Assembly (NCBI GenBank): GCA_964036155.1
Contig: OZ038422.1
Location: 8,083,201 to 8,147,200, forward strand
Length of the DNA stretch: 64,000 nucleotides
From: Diploscapter coronatus
Taxonomy: Eukaryota; Nematoda; Chromadorea; Rhabditida; Rhabditidae
Reading direction: 5' to 3'
How positions within the stretch are numbered: position 1 is the stretch's first letter; every line of letters starts with the position of its first letter. Below are positions 35,085 to 48,516 of the stretch, piece after piece. The notes beneath the pieces are model-generated. The model was not told where the DNA came from, did not search any database, and worked only from the letters and a program-made list of their open reading frames with translations. A program made the translations under genes and the position numbers.

Positions 35085-38000
35085 ATGTCGGGTGTCTATG
35101 GAGAGGACACGGACTTGGAGAGGATCGACTTGGAGATGAGGCTCGAGAAGATCAGACAGGTAAAGAGGCGAGGGAAATTAGGAACTCTGAAAGTTGAAAA
35201 TTCCCCATTTTTGGGATCAAAAGCAGAACTGTCTTGACTTCTTCGAAAACTCATGCACAGATCATGAAATTTTTCCGAGAAATAAGAACTTAATCGAGTA
35301 ATTGCAGACATCCGAGAAGCTGAGCTGGGACGGCTTCAACCAGTCGCAGAGGAGGAATCTTATGGTCAGTTTGTTCGGGAGAAGCATTGAAATTCTCGCG
35401 AGAAATTTGACGAATTCTTCAAAAATTCTTGAACTATGTTTCAAACGACTGGTAAAATAAAATGACCGTTTCAGGCGATCCAACCAGTCGAAAATTTCTA
35501 AATATAAATTTCAGGAGAAGAAGCTGACTTTCGACACGGAAACTCGAATGGACGTGATCCAGGCGATCGCCTCCATGAAAAGGAACATTCCAAGTTTGAA
35601 ATCTACTTTTTTCAGAAAAGAAGTCAATTTTCAGTCGACACGCGAGCAGATTTGCCTTCCAAACTTCGGCAGCTGGCTGATAGTTTGGAGTAAGTTTCAC
35701 AACGACCTCATAACTTTGACGTTTTCCAAAATGAGTCCGGCTATGAAACGAAACCAACAAGTTAAAGGAATAGTTTAAAATTTTCAGTTGTTCGATCACA
35801 GCCCAGCAAGGCGTGTTCACTCTGCGCAGCACTGAGCTCATCTTGGAGATTCAGGCTGAAAATAGTTTGGTGAGAATTATCGAAAATCATATTTTTATGT
35901 TATGGAAAAGAGCACGGATAAGACAGAATTCCGCTATTTCGATTTCGAAACATTTCAGTTCTGGCTTTTAAAAATCTAACTCTTATCTCGGAACTGAACA
36001 AAATTGTAAACAATGAGATCTAAAGACTCGTATTGTCAAAATATGGGAAATCTAAAAATCTTCCTGAAACATATTTGTTGTTTTAGGTGACGTCTTGCCG
36101 AATCGGGTACTTCAACCGCTCGATGATCCCCTCGCCCGAGATCCAGCAGTACCTCAACGACAACAACTACGCGGCACTCAGAACAGCCATACAGAGCATG
36201 CTCTCTGCTGTTCCTTCGACTCATCAGAGGTAAAAAAAAAGTCGAAATTCGGCTCCTGAATGTTTTCGAATAATCTCTGTGAACATATTTCTGCAAACAG
36301 TTCGAGAAACGAATATTTGAGGCATAAATTCTCAATTCTTTGAAAAAGCCAAGTTATATTTCGATAAAATCATAATTAAAAATTCATTTTTTCTAAACCA
36401 TACTTTTTCAAGCGCAGGAAATTGAAAAAAGTTGAAAAAGATAATTTATTTTAATTTTAGCGTCGAGAAACAAGCGTGCGTGTTGGCTCTGGAACTGATC
36501 GAATCCGATCTGTTGACTGGTAGAGACATGTTTGAAGTGCAGGAGATTATTGCTGACTTGCAGACCTTCCTTCTGGAAACAGTCCCCTTCCGCTCTTCTC
36601 GATCAATCAGCTGCCCCGAGGAGTTATGCGTCCGCGTACTCCCATCCGTCCTCCCAGAATTTTCTACGTCGTCGACCCGTCTTACGTCAAATCCGTCAGA
36701 CGTGACGTCTCTCAGGATTCAGGTTAGCTTTTGCTAAGTATGCCAATGAATAAAGAAATCGAGTTTTAGACATTCAATAGCATTTATCATTTCTTTGAAA
36801 CATACTTCAAAATTAGAAGTGTCTTTAATTGAAATTTAAAGAAAATGATGTATTCTGAAAAGAAACGTTCCAACACATTGAAACTCAGTGCAATTATCGA
36901 CAAAATTTCATAAAGATCTACTTCCATTTGAATATCGTGAATTCCCTAAGGAAATTCGAATCTTCAGATTTCGACGTGCTTCCCTATTTGGAGCTCTCGA
37001 TCGTGCAAAACGACAAGGACACTGAGCTGCCAGCCGGTGGACCTGGGTACGAAATTTACTCTTGAAAACCATAATTGCGACCCTTTGAGTTGCGGATAAC
37101 CGCATGGAATGAGGCAATGTCTTCTTGGGAGAAAGAAGCCATGGTTTTATCTCTCAAAAAAGATTCGTTTCATGCGGTGACATTAATTTGAAAAGTTTGC
37201 TAAATGCTCGAATGAGCCAATAATTTTCAGAAATCCCTGGTCTCAAGTCCGTCCCTCGCCTTCTTGCGTCTGCCTGAAATTCTGCGAACCATTTTTGTTC
37301 AGGTCTGCTTTTTATATGAGATTGAATTTTGAGCATTTTCTCAACTACAATGAGTTTTAAACCTATAGGACAACATTTTGAAGATTTTGTTTAAAAATAT
37401 AACTTTCAGTTTCACGAACTGGCGTCGTATGGAGAAGTTCCTGGTGAAGCCTTCAATCATCAGGTCGCACGTCAATCTGTTCAGATACATGAGCTCCTAC
37501 AATTTCAAGGTACAGTTTTTATTCCTTGAGACAGAGGATGTTCGTGATTTAACTTTTGGGAAATTGTATTTTCCCTAGCTTTGAATCGAAATTTTAAACA
37601 TCCCAAGTTTAGTACTTCTTTCTTCGAATGTTTCAAAAATTGCAAAGGCTAATTTCTGAAAAATGGATAATAAGCTGTGTTTAGAGCATTTTTTTTAGGA
37701 ATCATCTCTGATTCTACGCACTCGCTTCCCCGAAGGCCGTCCCGAGCACAAATACGTGATGGAAAGCGAGAATCTGAAGGAGGAAAGAGATGTCATCATC
37801 GGAGAGATATACCTCAAGGACATCAAGAACATCGATAAGGTTAGAGTTTAAAATGAAATCTTTAAACGAGTTTAAAAATGACTAGATTCATGCATATATA
37901 AATCTCATTATTTTCCCCTTCATGAAACTTATTCATTACGATAATGAAGTCAAAAATATTTAATTTAAAAAAAAAACTAATTTTCAAATATTTCGAATCC

Positions 38001-41000
38001 TCTATTTTCAATGTTTCAGATTCTGTCGATCGTGCGCGCTCAGTGGAAGTTGAACAGCGTGTGGGAGAGTGTGCTGGCGATGTGCCACAAGAAGTGGAAG
38101 GGCAGTGCATCGATCGAGGTCAAACTCACTCCTGCAATCGATGCCAGTGGGATCGAGTGCTCCTTCTCTGCCAACAACACTGTCCATATCGGTAGAGTTA
38201 AAAGATTTTTGAAAAACTTTGACTGAAACATTAAAATTATATCTGAGATTCACGTTTTTCTCTAAATATTTACCACAATGGCTAAAAATGAAAAAGTATT
38301 TCGAATGAATTGAGCCAAGAATTATTTTAGTACGAATCGTGAAGCTGGTTAATCAGTCAGTTAACCTTCTCTTCAAATATGCCGATATATTGAAACATAT
38401 CCTGGACTTCTCTGTTAAAAATTGATCCATTCTCAATTTTCAGTCTCGATCTCTATCCCGGTTGGAAGCGATTGGCAGGTTGTTACGAAGACGGCCAACG
38501 GAGATACTTTGGACAAGAAACTCGACGAAAAACTCACCAAGATTCTCATCATGTAGGTTTGAAAAAATATTTCGAGAAATTTGCAAAGTAATCACTGAAC
38601 GATTCTAACTGATATCTAAAAAGTATGAAGTGACAAATTCTTTTGAAACATTGTTATTTACTGAAATACTTCATCGAAAATCTATATCTTTCTAAAACTT
38701 GCCCAAACTTAACTCGAGTATTTCCAGGTCGTGCTCTCTCCCAGTGTGCCTCGCAGCCGCAACAGACTATCTGGAGGCCACGCCCACTCCCGACGAAGTG
38801 ATCAGACCTGCGGTCGTGAAAACTGAAGAAGAACCCTCGCTACCTCACAGACTGAAGAATTGGAGCAATGAAGAGAAGGACGAGGAAAGGGGGCAGGGCA
38901 GAGACGCAGAGACGAGGCAGACAAAGCAAGAAGATATGGACACGGATATGAAATCGGAATCTGTTGATCCCTCTCCCTCGAATGCTAGCAATCAGTCTCA
39001 GTTTATCGATAAAGTTGGAAGATTGTGGCTCAGCGATGTTACCAACACCAAAAAGTACGATGCACTTTATGAATTCAAGAAGGTTGGGTAATCTTTTCCT
39101 ATTCAACTCTTTGAAGGAAAGATTATGCAACTAAAAAGGGGAGATGTTGGTGGTAGAAACATATAAATTGTGCTTGAAAACTAACCACTCTAAATCGACA
39201 AGGAAACTTATTTTTTTTACCACCAACACTCTGAAAATACAGACAAGCGATACTCAAGTGAGATTTTATTTCAACATTTGTATCAAACCCGCTTCTAACC
39301 CTAACTTGAGTATTCACTGAAAAGAATTACAGAAAAAAAATGGAATGTGTAAAAATCTAGGAAAAAAACATGTAGTATACCTAAGGACCGCAAACTCCGC
39401 CCCTTGCATTTTCCCCTTTTTCAAAAAAGTGGTCATTTGAAGAAACCTTAAAAACGGGAATCGAGTGCCCTTCAAAGTTGATGCTCACGAAAGATCACTA
39501 TCAAAATCGACGAACCGCCCATAGAAATGGTTGCTCACCAGAATATCTTGTCAGGAAGTGCGCGTCTGCAGACGCTCGCAGAACTTTTATACCACGAAGC
39601 CGTGTTCATTTTCCTGGCCAATTTTGGTAACATCTTTCAATCGAAAATGATTGGAATTTTATTTTTTTCTCACGAACATCTTCGATACACCCGTAATAAT
39701 TATTTAGCATAGGAAATTTTAGAAAACTCTAGACTATGCAAAGCCATTTGCGGTCCCTAGGCATACCGTGACATTGCACTCTTCAAAGCTTATCCCCACT
39801 GTTTCGTTACTGTGTGCAACTCATTTTGTTTGCAAAATTGCTCGACAATTTTTTAACGAAGTTAAGTATTCTTTGAAACATAGTTTATTTTCAGACGAGC
39901 TGTGACCCCCGAGTACAGATACGACATCGAGTCAGATGAAGAGCCACTCGGTTTATTGTCTTCGTTCAAGGAAGTCGACGAGTGTCTGAAGGAGCCGACT
40001 CCCACCAAGCCCGATCTGAGGTCTCACAGGAACATGTCCACTGACATCGCATCGGCTGTTTCCGATTTGGTTAGTTTATTTTCCGCTTTTAGACAATCTC
40101 TTCTAAGTTCAGAACATCGATTTTGCTGAAACTCCTTATGCATTTTTGAAACATGCTAAATTTATCTTTGAAAGATCGAAATCTTCAAGAGCGAAAATTT
40201 TCTTGTGCTAAAATCGAATATGTTATAAAGACAATATCGTGCTCTTATTATTTCTCCAACTTTTCCGAATTATTTTTCATTATTCGTGAAGCATAACAAA
40301 TCCGATAATTTTCAGGAGCACCTGCGTGGCCTAAAGTTTGATGAGTACAGCGGATCAGGCTTCGGCACTCCAACGAGTCATTACGGGGACTTCCGGCCTC
40401 CTTTCGAGAGTCCCAGACATCCCAGTCAATATTCTGGATCGTCGCAACCTGGGGTAGGACTTTTGATAAGAGTACAGTGTGATCCACGATAATTGTACAG
40501 CTTATTTTTGCTCTTAAATTTGTTCAAATGATTATTTTTGAAAACGACCAACGGGATCTTATTTAGATTGATGGAATATTCATGAAAATGTATGATTTTA
40601 CTCCCTTTCCAGTTACGGGTAGATCTGGGCATACCAGTAGCAGCTCGCTTTTCGGACTTAGCTGCAGGAAAATCGAGGTTTTGGCCAAATTAGGCAATAA
40701 AATATGTCGAATTTTATGCTAAATCTGAAAATCGTTTTCAATTTTCCTTGAATTGGAGCGAGTTATGGTGAAAAAACCGCAGGCACAATGTTGAGAAAAA
40801 AAACCTATAATTTTTACCCCGCCACCAACATGCCCAGACCATACTGTAGATGGGAAGTGGATAAAACCATATATTTTGATAAATTTTCCATCTATCTAAA
40901 TAAGACCTCGTTGACCGTTTTCAAAAATAATTGTAATAAAAAATCTAAGAGCGAAAATAAGTTGTACAATTATCGTGGATCACACTGTATTTGGAGTTGA

Positions 41001-44000
41001 ACAACAGAAACAATACGAAAGAATAATGTTAAACCTTTTCTGATAAATCTAAAATATATATTTTAAGTAATTACGAGAATGTTTGTTTTTCTTCCATACA
41101 TACATTTCTATATCGTTTTCCATTTCTTTATCACTAACTCTGAGTTTATTCACTTCCAAGCTGAAGAAAATCACAAAATAGGACTTATAAGTTTCAAAGA
41201 GATGCTTTACACCATTGAAAATGTACAAGAGCGATAAATTCCAACAAAATAAACATTTATTGAAACTTCGAAAAGCTATGTTTTCAGGTGTCCTCTTTCA
41301 ACACGTCCTACACGGCATCTCCGAATCAGCCGTATCCAATGGGACAAGCCACAGGATTCCAACCAGGACAGCAGCCATTGTCCACCACCCAGGGAGGCCA
41401 TGTTCAGCTGAGCCCGCTCGAAAGTGCTAGGCTCAGATTAGGGGTAGGATTCGAGCTTTCATGAAAGATAATAAAGGAATGGAAATAGGAGTTATTGCAG
41501 AAAAGTTGAAAAAAAAAGTGATAGAAAGCGAAAAAGGCTATCAAAGAGCTTTTGAAATTGAAACTTCTCACAATTCCTAAAATAGTGCTTTTTTCAAAAC
41601 ATAAATAATATGTTTCAGCCGATTCAAATTCGTATTTCAATGCATTGAAAATACTTATTCAAATTTAACAAATCAAATAATCACTCATCATTCCAGAACA
41701 CGATTTCCGCGAACATGGCGATGAGCATGGCGACTGCCTCGGGCCAAATAGCCCCAGGCTCAGGCTCCACCTCAGCTGGCTCGGGCTCCAACACAGCGGA
41801 CGTGTTCGACTTCACTGCAGACGAGAAATCACCCATGTCTGCCTACAACTCACCACAAACTGCCTATCCGCCATATGGAGGGTTCCAAACGGGAAGTCCA
41901 CTGGGACAGAGTCAGCAGATGAGAGGACAAGGTGAGAGATGAGTCCATTCATCTATCTTAGATAGAATTAAAGCGTATTTGAATTCGCATCGTATCACTA
42001 TCTGTTATCATATGCTGGTTCCATTCTAAACTTTATCGGCGAATGAATCAACCGATCTTAAACGGCGAATTTTATGTTGGAAAATGTGACATGTTTCAAA
42101 TTACGCATAAATTCAAAAGTAGCTATCAATTTTGACACCTAGACAAAAGTCACGACACATACAGGGAAAACTGTTTAGTTCCAAAACGTCGTGGCGGACG
42201 AGGTCGTCGTTCATCGAATATGGGCGACAGATTGTCCACGGAATCTCAGGAGTCCAACAGCTCTGAACGGGGAGGTTGGTTATTTCCATTGTTATGCTCA
42301 AGCAATGTTTAAAAATTTACTACTCATCTATTAGTGCTATTTGAAACGTATATTTTCCAAGAATTGCAACATTTGCCTTGCTAAAACTACCTTTGGTTCA
42401 TACCTATTTCTCAGAAAACAGAAGATTCAAAACAACGAAACCTTTGAAAAGTACATTTTCATTCAAATGAACAAAATAATATTCAATTTAAATTTCGTTT
42501 ACATCTCCCAGAAGGGAGATTCTAACCATTTTCAGTGAAAATCATCGATAATTCAAAAATTTAGGCCGAACAGCCCGTCGTCCGCGAGGCTCTCGAAAAG
42601 CGGCGCAGGCAGCTGCGGCAGCAGGAATGACGCACGCGGAAATGGTCGGTGCTGCTGCTGACAGGCCGCAGTTCAATCGGTCATTCAGCGATTACGCACA
42701 GCAGATGCAATACAAACTGTCTACTTGTAAGTGTTTCCTTACTTATCAGCTATGCTTCAAACAAGTTTCAATAAGATCGAAAATTCGTAAATTTCAAGAT
42801 GAAAGATTTTACATTTTATTCGAATGTTTCATGATAGTCTTATAAGTTATAACGGAGACTTGGAAGTTTGACATTGGTATTTATTGATTTTTTTCATAAA
42901 GTAGTTTTTTATCGCTGTCAATTTTGAAACTTTTACCGAATATATGATTCAATAAATCTCTAAAGTTTCATTAAAAGCAGAAATCTGCTTTTCCGTTGTT
43001 ATATTCTCGAATACAAGTTTCTTTATTTCAGCTCAACCTCCCACACCCCAAACCCTAACGTCCACATCAAGCATCGCTCCTGCCCCTGTTTCCTCGGGCA
43101 GTCGCGAGAGCACGCGAGGCAGCACAACTTATGGGTCTCCTTTCGATGAAGAATCCGATGAGGAGTGCGACCCTCCACCACCTCCTAAACCCATTGGACA
43201 GGTAATTCGTCTTTTCGAAATCGTGAAAATGACAAATTAATAACAATAACGAGTTTTGGAGTTTCATGCAATGAACATCCAATGTTTTTTTTTTCTAAAT
43301 AATTCCTATTGAAAAATACAAAGGTTCGCAGACTAAATATTGGAAATTTTACCGAGTTTGAATCACTCGAGCTCTACTCCAAAAATTTCGATTTTGAGCT
43401 CTGAAATCTTCGAATTCAGCACATTTCTCTGGATAAATAAAAACAAAATAATGAGGAAAACACCGTAACTAGACTTCTGCAAGAATTAGCCAAGAAAATA
43501 AATTCAAGCACTGACACCGATATATTGCACGATCTGTCTAAAGTTGCATATCTGAAAATGACGATATCACTAATGACTGATTTCAGAATCAGCCATCGAG
43601 TCGCTCGAATCAGTCCCAAGACAGTCAATTTTCGCAGGGCCAGTCTCTGCCTCAGCTCACTGCTCAGAAACCCATCAAAATGGAGGACAGTTCAACCTTC
43701 CAATCCCCACGGCCAAGTGCATCGGGGTCTACGGTCTGTTTTTAATTTATTTTCATTTTCATTTTTTTTTTCAAAAATCAATAAATTCCAGGATAGTGCC
43801 ACAGCGACCCCGGCCGAGTCTCCCGCCTCCTCTGCGTCTCTGCAACCCCCGATTCTCCATCCGATCACAACCACAGCCCCTCCGTCTGCAGTCGCTCAGC
43901 CATCCCCCTCAGTCACTACAACTGCCGAGTCGACAGCTGCACCGACCAGGACACAGCCTTCTAGGAAGCAGAGTTTGGAGGCAGGTTTCTTCGAAGCTTG

Positions 44001-47000
44001 TGTTCGATGAAATACCGTTTAAACTTCACGCTGGGGTGCTTTTTCGTAAATCAGAAAAAAAACATGTTCGAATCACAATCATGAATGATTGCTTGTTTTA
44101 GAAAATTTTTGAAACGTAACTATTTTATTTAGGCGATATCTAACAAGCTACTGCGGAACAGCCAAGTCCAACAGCAACCTGCAGTGCCTAAACCAAAGAA
44201 TTTCAGGTATTTGTTATTTTGAAGAGGGAAATTTGAAATTAAAAAAAAAAAAAAAAACTCCAGTGACATTTACGATGACGGAACCTCTTCGCCCCCATTC
44301 GCCTCTGCAGAGAAAGCGGACAAAATGCCTCCACAACTCACTGCTGCTGTCGCATCCAGCAGCACTACAGCTGCACAGGTAGAAAATTGAATTTTCTAAA
44401 ACCTAAAAGAAATAAGTTCCAACTTCTTTTTTATAAAGATTTCTATGAAAGAAATTATAGCGACGAGCATTGAAATTCAATGATTTGCATAGTTTGCTTT
44501 AATATTGAATGTGTAAATTTTCTTATCTTCATGCCTAATCAAGCAATGAACCCGAAACTTCACTTTATATAACTTTTGAAACCTATTATTAAAAACGAAT
44601 TATTTCAGACGTTGTCCCCTCAAATGAGCGCATCTCCGAAAGACAACTCGAACGACTCGACGTCCTCTGCAACTAGCAAGACTATCGGGGAAAAACTTGT
44701 TCTGAAGGTGACTTTATTCGGAGCTTTTAGGGAAGATCTTTCATTTCAGATTCCATTCTTAAAACAACCATCGGAAGCAAATCGAGAAAAAGTGAAAGCG
44801 TTGAAGAAAGAACGGAAAGCTAACAAGGAGAAAATCGTGAAAGAAGTCAAGGATCCTATCAAAGGAAAAGTAAGCTTTTTAAATTTATTTATATATTGCT
44901 TTCATCATTTCCTAAATCATGTGATTCAAATTCAATTTTCGTTGACTAAATTTCTAGCAAAGTTAATAAATTCACACAATCTAAATGGCATTATAGTTGT
45001 GGAAAAAGTTACACTGCAATTATTGTTTTTTTCAGTTGTATGTGGTATCTTTAATTTTCCAATATTTGATGCTTTCTTCTTCAAAAATTCACTATTTCAG
45101 GAGCGAGTCCGGGAAAGGAAGAGACGTGCTGGCGACGATTCTTTGAGCAAGGAGAGGGAAGTGAAGAAGCACAAATCGAGTGATGCGGGGACCAGTTTGG
45201 ATAAGATGGCAAAGGCACCTACCACTCCCGTTAACAAACCACTACAGTTCTCCAACCCGCTCAAAAACTTCAAAATTCCTAAGGTCGGTTTGCAGTGGCA
45301 GCGTGTATCAAGATCTGTAAAATAGGGATAATCAAGCGGAGAAGTATTGAAGCTTATTTGATAAGGAAGATATTAGACTGAGCTCTTTATCATTCCTTCC
45401 AAGTTTGACTGGAATAAACGATCTAGCGTTCTGTAGTTTATGATTTCTTTGATAAGCTTGACCTGTTCAGAGTAATAGATAACTGAAACTGTTATCTTTT
45501 CTTCGCGATATGCATAAACCAACCTGAAAATTCATAAACGTTTCAAAATCTATTTTCTTTAAATTTTTATTCAAGTTAAAGAGACACAATAGCGATAATT
45601 TGAAAAGTCTTCAGTAAATATAGAAATAGTGAACCTATCTAAGACTAGAATATTTCATTTCAGAAAGACACGACCGAAGAATCGAAAGACAAGGACAAGG
45701 AATCAAAGGAGTCGAAAGAACCGAGCACGCCTACTGGATCGGGGCCTTGTGAGTTCTGAAAACTTCTTCATTTGCTACAACTATGCGTAGAGAGCGCAAG
45801 AAAGTTCACGAGAACCATATTCTTTTATATTTTTTCTCAGGAATATGTATTCTGGTATAACTAAAACTTTTGATAAGAAAAAAACCCGATAAAATTAATT
45901 TTGAACGAAAGAATCAGTACTTTTCGGACTCCGAAATGAACACGTTTTCACAAACTTCAAACTGCCTGCAGGTTTTTGCAGAGAAAAATTATGCGCTGAT
46001 CTTGGACACAGCATCGCTTCAGAAGGTTTATCGTCGATCTAGATTAGGTTTTTGATAACATTCAGTCTTTGTAAGGGTACTTGCTCCTCAATTTTGGGGT
46101 TCTTTAACTACTACTTTATGTTACATGCCGCGCATTGCAGTGGACGGGGTTTGCGCTCTCTAATTATGCGATTTTGAAATCGGATAATGAAAGAGATTTT
46201 ATATCAATATCCCTCTTTTCAAAACAATTTACCATTTCGACTATCTGCTGCAATAGAGGGTTTTCCAGCACAACACTAAATTACAATATGAATCATCATC
46301 AATATTTGACGGTTATTGCATTTACATTATATTGATTTTTTTCAGCTTCCTCGTTTCAATCGTCGACTCCATCAGCGAGTTCGATTCCGCTGCCTGCGGG
46401 CGCAGGTCCTCCTCCTCCTCCTCCTCGCAGCATCCTCAAGAAGTCCAGCTCTTCCACAGACTACAACCCCCCAATTACAAGTCCCTCTTCTTCTCACCCC
46501 TCACTCCCACCTTATGCGATTGGCCCTGGTATGTTACGCTTCATAACTATCATAAAGTTGTTCATTCAACGCTTCCAAATAACGTTGATTCGCATTTGGA
46601 GGATAAGCTAGCTTTCTATAGGAATTTGCTATGCTGATCTTCATCAAGCTGGAGTTCAGAAATGAAAATTTCAAATTTCAAATTCGCATCCTAAATACTC
46701 ATGAAGTTGAACTGTTCAAGGCATACATTTATAGGAGGTCGAGCCGTTCCTTTACCGCCTTTGCCAATGGGTAATAGACGAGGTAATAGACCGATATCTG
46801 GTGGCAGGGGCATGCCACCACACATGGGAGATCATATGAGGAGGTATATATATATATATATTTTTTTTTAAAACATAGCTTATTTTTATTATCTAGTTGA
46901 AATTTTATGGACATTCAACACTCCATACTACTATCTATCTATCATCCTAAAAATATCAGCATTTACCCGAAAAAAAATTGTAGACCCTACCCAATGGGAG

Positions 47001-47936
47001 TGCCAGCTCAAGGAGCGTACATGCACGGCGAGGCCTACAAAGTGCCTCCTCGATCTCAAGTTCCGCCCCCTCCGCCCTACGCTAATTCGAGTAATCCTGG
47101 TGCGTGGGTCCGGCCTCCAGCTGGCGCGGGGTCCAATCAGTCATATCAACCAACCAAACGCGATTCACCACAAGACACGCCAAAGTAAGCTCGAATTTTA
47201 GTATCGCCAATTATCACGAGAAAAATTCTGCAAATATTCTTTCAAAAGTTGCTTTTCCTGAAATGTAGAAATTCTATGATAATTGACGATTTCGACGTTG
47301 TAGTTGTGAAACCTGTGGAGCTGCTGTGAATCTTAATCCAAGTTTTCGCCAAATCTCCGCTTTTTTCACAGTCTAACTTTTCTATTTTCTTTCAAAAGTA
47401 ATTCCACTTTCTAGCCTCATATTTGCATACAATTATTATCGAAATCGAAGCGTTATTTCAAAAACACCAGAGTATTATGATCAGAATAACAATATCACAA
47501 ATCGTAGCGATAATTATCTATATTCGCTCCTGAAAAGAGCATCGAGTATTGGGTAAGAAATGAGGAGAAATATACCCTACTTCGCTTGGAAAATTCGCTA
47601 ATACGCTTCTTTATCTCTTACTTTGGACTTTTTAATCAATCAAATAAACTGATTTTGCGGTAAGAATGGAGCAAATTTTCTCAAAGTTATATTCTATTTT
47701 CAAGCTCCATAGTTAAATCCGCCTTCTTCTTCAAGCTTTTCTTTTTATAATTTTCTTGCGTAATTTATGCTCTGCTCTTTCAAATTTCGCTATTTTTGCT
47801 TCTGTCTAAAATCAGTTTCTTTGGTTCTCTAATTTTCTAATTTCTAAAAATAATTTTTAGATCCCCATCTCCCGAAGGAATGCAAATCGAGGACGCCAAT
47901 AGTCCTGAGGACTCACTTCGGATTGCAGATGATTGA
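35085..47936 (+). CDS. mdt-1.1: Mediator complex subunit 1 (MED1; SOP-3-like)
   Basis: I traced 34 exons from ATG 35085 to TGA 47934-47936; they total 4,455 bases, 1,484 residues, close to the length I recall for C. elegans MDT-1.1. Residues 1 to about 480 match the MED1 domain: LEMRLEKIRQTSEKLSWDGF, RADLPSKLRQLADSL, YFNRSMIPSPEIQQYL, KQACVLALELIESDLL, a basic proline block IRPPRIFYVVDPSYV, and WKLNSVWESVLAMCHKKW. The remaining thousand residues are disordered: charged, then Ser/Thr/Gln/Pro rich, with two AT-hook-like motifs near 817-860 (KRRGGRGRR, RRPRGSRK), a KER-rich stretch and PPPPPP near 1316. MED1 links activators to RNA polymerase II. Exon 24 appears to end at a GC donor (43981). Intron 36520-36563 is only 44 bases. 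Introns after exons 15 and 17 carry transposon-like elements. Poly-A signal near 48369. Confidence 0.88.
39376..39765. mobile_element. MITE-like element with TA target duplication
   Basis: The left end reads TATACCTAAGGACCGCAAA and the right end, reversed, TATGCCTAGGGACCGCAAA: 17 of 19 match, and similarity continues to a shared TTGCAT. Length 390 bases, no transposase. It sits inside the MED1 intron 39088-39894. TA at both edges suits the Tc1/mariner or a similar superfamily. Confidence 0.7.
40473..40989. mobile_element. Non-autonomous Tc1/mariner-type element (MITE)
   Basis: A 517-base element inside the MED1 intron 40454-41287. Its ends are long inverted repeats (about 170 bases): the first 20 bases are TACAGTGTGATCCACGATAA at each end, identical, and 29 of the first 30 match. 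TA plus CAGTG is the end structure of Tc1/mariner transposons with TA target duplication. The short unique centre (about 40650-40815) encodes no transposase. It begins 19 bases after the exon 17 donor. Confidence 0.85.
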
Positions 47937-48516
47937 AAATCTCCTATTTTTCATCGTAAATATCTTTATGCCAAAGATGGGGTAAATGGTGTATGAAGGG
48001 TTTTTTTTTATCAGATATAAGTGATTTGGATTTTTTCGCCGCGTGAAAATTTCGCGCCATAATCAGGATTAGAATTGATAGGAAATCTTTTCTCCATACT
48101 ATTTTGTAGTACTTGACAAAGTGGCGAAAAATCTACGTCACTCAGAGATGGGTGAAACTCACGTTTTGAAAAGCAGAATACGTAATCAAATGTTGGAGTT
48201 GTTTTCTTTTTTGAAGTAATATATTAACCCATCCCTGATTTTTGTATTTTTGTTTTTATTCTGCTGAAATTTGTAGATTTTTCACTTTAGTACAAATTAT
48301 TCTGTGAGCATCGATGTTTTTTACTCATTTATTTATCTGAAACTTATTCTACTAATTGAGATAGTATCAATAAACGTCATAATCTCTAAATGAAAACAGA
48401 CTGAATTGAATGATCAAATGGTTGCATAACCGTGACGAGAATATTTTTAATTTCATTAAGATTTTGAAATGACTGTTTTCCTCGCTCAGCTTGCCTTTGT
48501 CGATGTGTTTGGTCTG
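47937..48516. other. MED1 3' UTR and spacer
   Basis: AT-rich, with AATAAA near 48369, then the acceptor CTCGCTCAG ending 48489, 27 bases before the next ATG. No gene seen. Confidence 0.55.

Noticed and set aside
44576..45325. Longest uninterrupted open frame (249 codons, +)
   Set aside because: It spans two MED1 exons and the introns between them by read-through. Exon parts 44609-44707, 44750-44869 and 45101-45283 are kept in MED1; the middle is intron sequence.
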